Source: Lichenicola sp050954785
Lineage (GTDB): Bacteria > Pseudomonadota > Alphaproteobacteria > Acetobacterales > Acetobacteraceae
Direction: 5' to 3'
Assembly (NCBI GenBank): GCA_050954785.1
Contig: JBPBQO010000171.1
Location: 25,860 to 89,859 of the forward strand
DNA length: 64,000 nt
Made by a program: the position numbers and the translations under genes. The notes below the pieces were generated by a model. The model saw only the letters and a list, made by a program, of their open reading frames with translations. It was not told where the DNA came from and ran no database searches. This document shows, piece by piece, positions 40,691 to 48,256 of this stretch. The stretch's first letter is position 1, and each line of letters begins with the position of its first letter.

Positions 40691-42664
40691 TCAGGATCCC
40701 AGTTCGCGAAGCATCGGAGCCAGTAGATCCGTATAGGCGCGCCAGCGTCCGACGCCTTTTGCATTAATGGGCTGGCGAACCTGTTGACGGCTGGCGGTCT
40801 TAACCGGTCGGTTCTGTTCGAAAAAGCGGGTACAGGATGCGTTATAGGGAAGACCGATAAACTTGAGTACCTGCCGTAATGTCTTGTCGAAGTCGTTTAT
40901 CCAATCTGCATGATTCACCTCCATCAGTTGTGGACCCAACGTCTTTCTCCAGTGTGCCAGCAGATTTCGATGTTGCGCCATGTACCAGCCGAGATCGGCA
41001 AGGTCGTGCGCGTAGGGATGCGACCCGAGGAAGCGCTGCTGAAAAATGGATGCACCGACGTCGCGAAGATCGCGTGTGCAGCAGATGATCCGTGCTCCGG
41101 GAAGCAGGGTCGCGATAAGCCCAAGATGCATGACGTTGTCCGGCATTTTGTCGAGGATGATCGATGCGTCCGGAGCAAGCGCATGCAAGGCTTTGAGATA
41201 GATGGACGCTGCCTTGCTCAGCGCTGGCTCGTCCAGGGCGGCGGTCCGAGCCACCGCTTGTAGCATTTCGTTGGTTCCGCCCAACTGCCTCAGCGTCTCG
41301 CGAATGGCCAGTCTTTCGCCCGCACCATGAACCGCCGGATGCGCGGAAAGAATCTGTTCAGCCAGCGTCGTGCCGGTTCGTGGCAGGCCTACGATGAACA
41401 CCGGACACGGATCTGACAGGGTAGCGCGCGGACCCGAGGCGAGCCGATCGATACCGTAACAGCCGATGATGGTTTCGAGAAGAGATGAATGAGTAGTGCG
41501 ATCGAACGGCTGTGCCATTTTCAGCAGTGCATGGCCGCGCTCCCACTGCATGAAGGCTCGTGCATGTGCTCCGTCCGCATGGTGCATATCGGCCAGCGTG
41601 AAGTGTGCGGCAATCCGATCCTCGATGATGGCGGCTCGGGGATCGAGGGCAAGCGCTTCGGCGCGTAAGGCCAGAAGTTCGAAGCTTCTCCTGTCGCCGC
41701 TTGTTCGCGACAGCAGCAAACGTTGACGATTGCGGGCTAGATCGTTCTCGGTGCCCTGTGGATCGACGCGGCCAAGGGCGGCCAACGCCTCATTGCGGCG
41801 GCCAAGTCCGATCAGCGCCTCGATCCGCTGCGTCTCCCAGGCCGGTCGCAGCCGATCGGAGTGCGGAGGTGGATCGAGCAGAAGGAGAGCCTTGCCCGGT
41901 TCGTCGTCCAGGGCTTTCAGTCGCGAAAGCGCCAGCCGAGCTCGTTCATCGGACGGGTCCCGCCTAAGCAGCGCGTCCAGTCGAGCGATCGCGCGCACCG
42001 GTTCGCCGCACAAATGCTCGAACCGGGCGAGCGCTATCGACAGGTCCGCCTGATCCGGATGGGCCGACAGCCCTTGTTCGAATGCCGTTCGGGCGTCGAT
42101 CAGCTTCCCGAGTTCGGCGCACGCCGTTCCAAGGCGGAACCAGGAGCGTGCCAGGTCCGCTGACGTCGCGGGATCATTCGGTGCTCCGGGCGCGGTCAGA
42201 CCGGAGATTTCGGAGAGGCCAAGCGCCTGCTGCGCTTCGGGCAGCGATGGTGCGAGCACCACCGCCCGGCGAGCCGCCTCGACTGCCTCGAGCGGATGGG
42301 ACAGGCGCAACAACGCGCGGCTTAAATGAATCAGGGGGGCGGGGTCGTTCGGCATAAGGCTCGACGCACGTTCGAGTGCCGAGGCGGCCTCCTGGAACTG
42401 GCCGCCTACATGCAAGGCTATTCCGTGCCAAAGCGCACCCAGCGGATCATCCGGTGCCAGCCGCCGGGATCGTGCAAGATAAGGCAGTCCGTGGTCGACT
42501 TTCCCGCTTCGAACCAGAGCCATGCCACAAACTCGCAGCAGAACCGGATCAGCGGCGGTTCGGGACAGCAGTGACACCAGCCGGCGCGCGGCGCCTTCGA
42601 AATCTCCTGATTGGAAGCAGTGCATCGCCGCTTGCCGGTCATTCGGGCCGGGAAACTCTGTCAT
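40691..42664 (-). CDS. TPR-repeat sulfotransferase
   Basis: A 657-residue protein from the ATG at 42664 (GGAG nine bases upstream). The first 380 residues are tetratricopeptide repeats, for example ALWHGIALHVGGQFQEAASA and PLIHLSRALLRLSHPLEAVE. The C-terminal sulfotransferase domain begins at FIVGLPRTGTTLAEQILSAH, the PAPS 5'-phosphate-binding loop, with CTRDLRDVGASIFQQRF as the 3'-phosphate-binding part. Such TPR-sulfotransferases are often next to TonB receptors in alphaproteobacteria, but the sulfate acceptor is unknown. There is no signal peptide. It converges on the receptor gene. Confidence 0.88.
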   Translation of the reverse strand: MTEFPGPNDRQAAMHCFQSGDFEGAARRLVSLLSRTAADPVLLRVCGMALVRSGKVDHGLPYLARSRRLAPDDPLGALWHGIALHVGGQFQEAASALERASSLMPNDPAPLIHLSRALLRLSHPLEAVEAARRAVVLAPSLPEAQQALGLSEISGLTAPGAPNDPATSADLARSWFRLGTACAELGKLIDARTAFEQGLSAHPDQADLSIALARFEHLCGEPVRAIARLDALLRRDPSDERARLALSRLKALDDEPGKALLLLDPPPHSDRLRPAWETQRIEALIGLGRRNEALAALGRVDPQGTENDLARNRQRLLLSRTSGDRRSFELLALRAEALALDPRAAIIEDRIAAHFTLADMHHADGAHARAFMQWERGHALLKMAQPFDRTTHSSLLETIIGCYGIDRLASGPRATLSDPCPVFIVGLPRTGTTLAEQILSAHPAVHGAGERLAIRETLRQLGGTNEMLQAVARTAALDEPALSKAASIYLKALHALAPDASIILDKMPDNVMHLGLIATLLPGARIICCTRDLRDVGASIFQQRFLGSHPYAHDLADLGWYMAQHRNLLAHWRKTLGPQLMEVNHADWINDFDKTLRQVLKFIGLPYNASCTRFFEQNRPVKTASRQQVRQPINAKGVGRWRAYTDLLAPMLRELGS

Positions 42665-42811
42665 GAGGTATCGCTCCGATGCCGCCCCATTATCGTGTTT
42701 CTTAAACACATGAACGCGTGCATGTTCGACTATCACGCTGGTATCGTTTCGGTCCGGGACTGATGGTGGTCGCATAGGGCGGGAAGCCGGCTACAGCCTG
42801 TTGGATTCCGA

Positions 42812-43015
42812 ATGAAAATGACCTGGTTCGGCATCGTATTGCCCGTCGCATTTCTCTTGTCGGCATGCGGTCCCTATACACCCGGCACCCGGCACGACGC
42901 CGGCGCGTCGACTGGAAGCTTGTTGTCCGGTTCCGATACGGGCGCGAACTCGGAAGGGACCATGCAGGATCCGTCGATCCGGTCGAACATGGGCGCGGGA
43001 GCGGCAACTCGTTAA
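42812..43015 (+). CDS. Small lipoprotein
   Basis: A 67-residue protein with a signal peptide (MTWFGIVLPVAFLLSAC) and lipobox LSAC, Cys at residue 19. The mature part is a short, Gly/Ser-rich, probably unstructured segment (GPYTPGTRHDAGASTGSLLS). No family is recognised. It resembles the small entericidin-like or hypothetical lipoproteins common in Acetobacteraceae. It is divergent from the sulfotransferase gene and convergent with the TylF-like gene. Confidence 0.7.
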   Translation: MKMTWFGIVLPVAFLLSACGPYTPGTRHDAGASTGSLLSGSDTGANSEGTMQDPSIRSNMGAGAATR

Positions 43016-43071
43016 GGCGGCAACCGACCGGGTTGCCGCCAGATCGTTACGTCGAGATGCTCGCCTCCCGA

Positions 43072-43857
43072 TCAGCCCGCCTTGATCAGCATTGCCTGCG
43101 ACGTCGACAGTTCGACCACCCGTTCCGGCTTGTCCGCCAGGAAGTCGTCGAACGCCTCGTGCACGCCGGCGAGATAGGAGTAGTCGTGGCTGACGATGAT
43201 GCCGCCCGGCAGCATGCGCGGATAGAAGAACTCTAGGCAGGCCAGCGTGCCTTCCTTGAGATCGACGTCCAGATGCACCAGCGAGAAGCGCTTGTCGGCA
43301 CACGACACGTCATGGCCGGTGAACATGCCCTTGTGGAACACGAGGTTCGGCTGGTCCGACAGGTAGGCCTTCACCGCCTCCAGCGACGCCGCGTAGTGGC
43401 CCCTGCGCATCGACTTCTTTTCGGCCCCGTCCGGCTCCGGCAGGCCTTCGAACGTATCGAACAGATGCAGCTCGTCCGGCTTCGCGCCAAGGCTGATGAG
43501 CTTGGCCGAGCAGCCCTGGAACACGCCCACTTCCGCCATCACGCCACCGACCGCACGCTGGGTCCGTGCGAGCGAATAGATCATGAACGCCTCGTTGCCG
43601 CTGAGCAGGCTCTCCCGCTCGCCGCGCACCCGGCGGATGATGTCCATGGTCGTGCGTTGCTTGTGGCCGCCGAGGATCGCCAGCTCGATGCGCGCCAGCG
43701 TGCCGACGGTCAGGCGGCGGACCGCACGGCTGCGCGCGAACAGCCGATGCAGCGTCGCCTGGGACCGCGCGGTCCGGCTGCGGTTTGCGATGCCCGGGCG
43801 AGCAACGGTCGAAAGCGGCGGCGCAGGCGGAAGCGAAGTGCTGGCAAGGTCTGAAAT
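43072..43857 (-). CDS. TylF/MycF-like SAM-dependent methyltransferase, probable ATT start
   Basis: The core (GGVMAEVGVFQGCSAKLISL with the SAM-binding glycines, LHLFDTFEGLPEPDGAE, SLVHLDVDLKEGTLACLEFF, GGIIVSHDYSYL) is that of macrocin-O-methyltransferase-like enzymes (PF05711). The first ATG, at 43647, leaves only 191 residues with no ribosome-binding site. The frame remains open upstream with coding-like sequence (LARIELAILGGHKQRTTMD). No ATG, GTG or TTG occurs in that frame back to its stop, but an ATT at 43857 has GGAG eight bases before it and gives a 261-residue protein, near the family's usual length. The substrate is unknown. It follows DUF1491 on the same strand. Confidence 0.75.
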   Translation of the reverse strand: MSDLASTSLPPAPPLSTVARPGIANRSRTARSQATLHRLFARSRAVRRLTVGTLARIELAILGGHKQRTTMDIIRRVRGERESLLSGNEAFMIYSLARTQRAVGGVMAEVGVFQGCSAKLISLGAKPDELHLFDTFEGLPEPDGAEKKSMRRGHYAASLEAVKAYLSDQPNLVFHKGMFTGHDVSCADKRFSLVHLDVDLKEGTLACLEFFYPRMLPGGIIVSHDYSYLAGVHEAFDDFLADKPERVVELSTSQAMLIKAG

Positions 43858-43926
43858 GGTCGTTACTCCGGTCTGTCTCGATGCCGACAGCTCGCTGTCG
43901 AAAGGCGCCCAGGGCCATTCAGGTTT

Positions 43927-44265
43927 CTAGACGATGATCGCCTCGAACGGTGGAATCAGATCCGGACCGTCGATCTCCAGCACCCAGAGGTCGGGGTCGC
44001 GCCCGACCTGGCGCTCGACATAGGCGTCCGCCGCCTGCTGATCGACCGGAGCAGGGCCGGTGCCGCGGGTCCAGGCGCTCTCGCCATCGAGCGTGCGCGC
44101 CTGGCTCAGCACCACGATCCGTCCGTCGCGGTCGCGCAGCACCACCAGTATGCCGCCGGCGTCGGCGTCGCCCTTGCGCAGCACCATGCCGGAGCGCCCG
44201 AGCTGGTGTGCCCGGCGCAAGGCCGCACTGGCCCAGAGTCCCGCCTTCAGCCTTGCTTCGCTCAT
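43927..44265 (-). CDS. DUF1491 family protein
   Basis: A 112-residue protein recognised from ARLKAGLWASAALRRAHQLG, LRKGDADAGGILVVLRDRDG, ARTLDGESAWTRGTG and the ending AYVERQVGRDPDLWVLEID, the DUF1491 pattern (PF07372) found in alphaproteobacteria. The function is unknown. The ATG at 44265 overlaps the S41 peptidase stop (ATGA), so it is translationally coupled to it. The open frame upstream of the ATG is antisense-like noise within the peptidase gene. Confidence 0.85.
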   Translation of the reverse strand: MSEARLKAGLWASAALRRAHQLGRSGMVLRKGDADAGGILVVLRDRDGRIVVLSQARTLDGESAWTRGTGPAPVDQQAADAYVERQVGRDPDLWVLEIDGPDLIPPFEAIIV

Positions 44266-45962
44266 CGGTCGATCCTGCCCGCGGACACGCCCGTCTCGGG
44301 AACCGGGGCGTCTGGCACCGGTACCAGTGCCGCCTGATAGGCGCCAGGCGTTTCCAGCAGGCTGCGTGCCGCATCGAGGTCGGCGTCGCTGCCGATTGCC
44401 GCGGGGCACGACGCGCGCAGCTCCAGGATGCGCGCGATCGGCAGGGGCGAGCGGGCGGAACGGCTTGCGACCACCACGTCGCGCTGGTCGAACGCTCCTG
44501 CGCCCAGATCCTGCAACTGCTGGTCGAGCTTGGCCTGTCCCCGGCTGGTGCAGACCTGCGGGATCACGCCTAGTCCCTGCAACGGCCAGCCGAGCGGCGC
44601 CAGCACCCTGCTCCAGGTCACGAACAGCTCGCCGCCATCGGGAAGCTGCGCGATCGTCTGCACCAGCCCCTTGCCGAGCGTGGAGCTTCCGACCACCACC
44701 GCACGCCGATGGTCGGAGAGGGCTGCCGCCATGATTTCCGCAGCACTGGCGGTGCGTCCATCCACCAGTATCACGATCGGCACGCCATTGGTCAGGTCGC
44801 CGCCCTGGACTGCCCACACATGGTTCGATTGCGGATCGCGCCCGCGCGCCGTGACCGCGATCCCATGATCGAGCACCAGCGCCACCGATGTGACGGCCTG
44901 CTGCAGAATGCCGCCGCGATTGCCGCGCAGGTCGAAAATCAGGCCGCGCAACCGATGCGGGTCGGGGCCGGCATCCGGGCTCCGGTCCTGCGTCGCCTGG
45001 TCCAGGAACTGGCTCATTTCCTGGGCGGTGTTGGCCGAGAAGCCGGTTACCCGCATCACCACGATATTGCCGTTGCTGAAGGCGAACACGGTTTCCGGCG
45101 GCACCGCGGCCCGGGCGAGCGGATAGCTGGTCTGGCCGCGACCGGCCGGCGGCGCCAGCACCAGCGTAACCCGGCTGCCCGGATCACCCTGCAGCAACGC
45201 CGCCACTGCATCCGGCTGCTGCCCGCGCACCGACTTGCCGTTCACCGACAGCAGCCGCATGCCGACCGCGATTCCCGCACTCCAGGCCGGACCGTTGGCA
45301 TTTACCGACGCCACCACGATCGACCTTCCCTGTCTGGCCAGGGTCAGCCCGGCACTGGCCGTGCCGCCATTGCGGGCCGCCCGCTCGGTGTAGGCCGGCG
45401 CCGGAGCGACGTAGCGCGAGTATGGGTCCAGGTGGTTGAACAGCTCGTCGAAGAAGCTCTGGATCACTGCCTGCTGGCCGACATCGCGCAGTGCTGCCGA
45501 ACTCGTCCAGGCCGATGCCGCCATGGCGACCGCGAGCTGTGCCCAGCCCGCGCTGTCCTCGTCCGCCGGTGCAGCTTGCGAGAACAGCGTCCCCTGTGGG
45601 GTCTGCAGCCGAATCAACCCGCCCGGTTGCCCCGACGCATCTTCGACGGTCAGGCCCGGATCGATCGCGGTCAGGCCGTTCAGGCCCCACATGGTAAGCT
45701 GGTGTACCGTGTGCGGCTCTAGCGTGCGCGGTTGCAGCACCGTCAGCGCCGTCTGGATCACCCCGGTCGCCAATGCCTGGTCCAGCTCCGGGCGAGAAGG
45801 CGCCGTAGCGGTCTGCGCGGTTCCGGGCACCGATGCCGCCAGTACGCACGCCAGCACCACGCACAGCAGCAGCGTGGCGCGGCGTCCACGTGGACCCGGC
45901 AGCCGGTTCCTGAGGAGTTTCAAGGCGTGTCCGCCGAACGCTCGCCCGTCCCACGCACTCAC
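44262..45962 (-). CDS. S41-family C-terminal processing peptidase
   Basis: A 566-residue exported serine protease. A signal peptide or anchor (ATLLLCVVLACVLAASVPG) lies near residue 35. A PDZ domain spans about 190-270 (IVVASVNANGPAWSAGIAVG, RLLSVNGKSVRG). The peptidase domain has LRGLIFDLRGNRGGILQQAV, the nucleophile Ser in VDGRTASAAEIMAAALSD and the Lys in VVGSSTLGKGLVQTIAQL, the S41 catalytic dyad. It starts with a GTG that overlaps the rnr stop (GTGA) and its stop overlaps DUF1491. The role is likely periplasmic processing or quality control. Confidence 0.88.
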   Translation of the reverse strand: MSAWDGRAFGGHALKLLRNRLPGPRGRRATLLLCVVLACVLAASVPGTAQTATAPSRPELDQALATGVIQTALTVLQPRTLEPHTVHQLTMWGLNGLTAIDPGLTVEDASGQPGGLIRLQTPQGTLFSQAAPADEDSAGWAQLAVAMAASAWTSSAALRDVGQQAVIQSFFDELFNHLDPYSRYVAPAPAYTERAARNGGTASAGLTLARQGRSIVVASVNANGPAWSAGIAVGMRLLSVNGKSVRGQQPDAVAALLQGDPGSRVTLVLAPPAGRGQTSYPLARAAVPPETVFAFSNGNIVVMRVTGFSANTAQEMSQFLDQATQDRSPDAGPDPHRLRGLIFDLRGNRGGILQQAVTSVALVLDHGIAVTARGRDPQSNHVWAVQGGDLTNGVPIVILVDGRTASAAEIMAAALSDHRRAVVVGSSTLGKGLVQTIAQLPDGGELFVTWSRVLAPLGWPLQGLGVIPQVCTSRGQAKLDQQLQDLGAGAFDQRDVVVASRSARSPLPIARILELRASCPAAIGSDADLDAARSLLETPGAYQAALVPVPDAPVPETGVSAGRIDR

Positions 45963-48256
45963 GGACGGAGCTTGCCGCGTCCTCGAGCCTGACGGCCTGC
46001 GAATCCGCTCCGTATGTCCGTGTGCTGGCCTGGCGCCGGCTCGCTGGCCTGGTCGCCGGAGATCGAGAACAGCAATCCGCCGGTGAGCGGGGTGGCTTCG
46101 ACCAGCCGTACCACGACCCGCTGGGTCAGGCGGTAGGACCGGCGGGAGCTCCTGCCGATGAGTGCCTGTTCGGCTTCGTCATGCATCCAGAAATCATCAG
46201 CCAGCGAGGAAATCGGCACCAGTCCGCTGGCACCCGTCTCCAGCAATGTGACGAAAAGTCCGAACCGGGTCACGCCCGAAATCCGCGCCTCGAAGCTCGC
46301 GCCGATTTTATCCGCCATGTGTGCAGCGATGTAACGGTCGACCGCGTCCCGCTCGGCCAAAGCCGCCCGGCGCTCGGTCCGGGTGATGTGCTCGCCCGCA
46401 TCGGCAAAGCCGGCGCCGCCATCCTGCGACCGGAGTCCATCAGGGCCGAGCTTCAGGCCGGCGATCAGGGCGCGATGCACCAGCAGGTCGGCATAGCGCC
46501 GGATCGGGCTGGTGAAATGGGCGTATTCCGGCAGCGCCAGCCCGAAATGTCCCTGGTTCTCCGGGCTGTATTCGGCCTGGCTCTGGCTGCGCAACACCAT
46601 CTCGTTGACCTGGGGACCCTGCTCGGTGCCGGCCACCTCCTTCAGCACCCGGTCGAGATCGGTCGGCCTGATCTCGCCGGCGGGCTTCAGGCTGATATCC
46701 AGGGTGCCGAGAAAGCTGCGCAGGTTCTCGATCTTTTCCGGCGATGGCGGCGCATGCACCCGGTACATGCAGGGCTGGTGCAGCCGCTCCAGCTCCTGGG
46801 CGGTGGCGACGTTGGCCAGCACCATGAACTCCTCGATCAGCCGGTGGCTGTCGAGGCGCGGACGTGGCGTGATCGCCACCACCTTGCCCTCGTCGAGCAC
46901 GACCTTGCGCTCGGAGAGATCGAGATCGAGCGTTCCGCGACGCTCGCGCGCACCGAGCAGCGACCGGTATGCGCCGTACAGGCTCGCCAGCAGCCCGTCC
47001 GGCAGCGTCAGCACGATCTCCCCATCCGCGGCCGACTGCGCCTGCTCGTAGGTCAGCCGCGCCGCGCTGCGCATCAGCCCGCGGCCGAACCGGTGCGCGT
47101 GCTTGGCGCCGTCGGCGCCGATTCGCATCTCGACATACAGGCAACCGCGCGGCTCCTCGGGACGCAGCGAGCACCATCCGTTCGACAGCGCTTCCGGCAG
47201 CATCGGCACCACGCGGTCGGGGAAATACACCGAGTTGCCGCGCTTGCGCGCCTCGCGGTCGAGCGCCGAACCAGCCTGGACGTAGTGCGCTACATCCGCG
47301 ATCGCCACGATCAGGCGCCAGCCTCCTTCAGGGTCCGGCTCGGCGAACACGGCGTCGTCGAAGTCGCGGGCATCCTCGCCGTCGATCGTCACCAGCGGCA
47401 CCTCGCGAAGGTCGGTCCGGCCGTCCAACCCCACCTCGATGGCGGCCTCCGCCTCCTCGATCGCCTCGTCCGGGAACACCTGCGGGATGTCGTGCGTGTA
47501 GAGGCAGATCAGGCTGACCGAGCGCGCATCGCCCAGGCGTCCCAGCCGTTCGACCACGCGCACCGGCTTCAGCCCGTAGCCGTTGTGGGGCAGGGGCTCG
47601 GCCAGCACGATCTCGTCCGGCTCGGCCTCACCGGTTTCGCCGAGCGGCACGCTCCACTCGGCCTTCACCCGGCGATCGGTCGGCATGATCCGGCCGGTCT
47701 CCTTGACCTGGCCGCGACGATACGGCTCGTCCGACGCTTCGGCCGGGCGATACACGCCGAGCACACGGCCCGGCTGTGCCTCGATGCGCTTGAGCGTGCG
47801 GCCCTCGTACTTGCCATGGCCGATCGAGCGCAGCCGCGCCAGCACGCGCTGGCCGGGCGCCAGGGCGGGCCGGCCCTTCGGCTCGGGATGCATGTAGATG
47901 GCGGGCGGCGGGCCGGGTCCATCCCAGTTCACCGGACGCGCCAGCGCGTCGCCGCTGGAATCCGTGCCGGTCACCTGGACGATCATGGATTCCGGCAGGC
48001 GCCCCGGCGTGGTGAACCGTCTCGCGCCGGCATTGGCCAGCTCGCCGTCACGCTCCAGTTCGTTCAGCAGGCTGCGCAATTCCACCCGATGTTCCGGACC
48101 GAGCCCGAAAGCGCGCGAGATCTCGCGCTTGCCGACACGGCCGGCAGTCTCCGAGACGAAGCGACGCAGCTCCTCGCGCGACGGCACCGACCCGGTGGCC
48201 CGTTTCTCGCGATCGGGCCTGGACGCGGCCGGCGCGCCCGGCGGCCGCTTCGGCAT
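45959..48256 (-). CDS. rnr: Ribonuclease R
   Basis: A 765-residue 3'-to-5' exoribonuclease that degrades structured RNA. The N-terminal helix-turn-helix (ISRAFGLGPEHRVELRSLLN) is followed by cold-shock domains (ARLRSIGHGKYEGRTLKRIE). The RNB catalytic core has VTIDGEDARDFDDAVFAEPD, carrying the metal-binding aspartates, and ALPEYAHFTSPIRRYADLLV. The C-terminal S1 domain includes ISGVTRFGLFVTLLETGASG. The basic tail is short. It is between topA and the S41 gene with overlaps at both ends (TGATG with topA, GTGA with the peptidase). Confidence 0.95.
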   Translation of the reverse strand: MPKRPPGAPAASRPDREKRATGSVPSREELRRFVSETAGRVGKREISRAFGLGPEHRVELRSLLNELERDGELANAGARRFTTPGRLPESMIVQVTGTDSSGDALARPVNWDGPGPPPAIYMHPEPKGRPALAPGQRVLARLRSIGHGKYEGRTLKRIEAQPGRVLGVYRPAEASDEPYRRGQVKETGRIMPTDRRVKAEWSVPLGETGEAEPDEIVLAEPLPHNGYGLKPVRVVERLGRLGDARSVSLICLYTHDIPQVFPDEAIEEAEAAIEVGLDGRTDLREVPLVTIDGEDARDFDDAVFAEPDPEGGWRLIVAIADVAHYVQAGSALDREARKRGNSVYFPDRVVPMLPEALSNGWCSLRPEEPRGCLYVEMRIGADGAKHAHRFGRGLMRSAARLTYEQAQSAADGEIVLTLPDGLLASLYGAYRSLLGARERRGTLDLDLSERKVVLDEGKVVAITPRPRLDSHRLIEEFMVLANVATAQELERLHQPCMYRVHAPPSPEKIENLRSFLGTLDISLKPAGEIRPTDLDRVLKEVAGTEQGPQVNEMVLRSQSQAEYSPENQGHFGLALPEYAHFTSPIRRYADLLVHRALIAGLKLGPDGLRSQDGGAGFADAGEHITRTERRAALAERDAVDRYIAAHMADKIGASFEARISGVTRFGLFVTLLETGASGLVPISSLADDFWMHDEAEQALIGRSSRRSYRLTQRVVVRLVEATPLTGGLLFSISGDQASEPAPGQHTDIRSGFAGRQARGRGKLRP

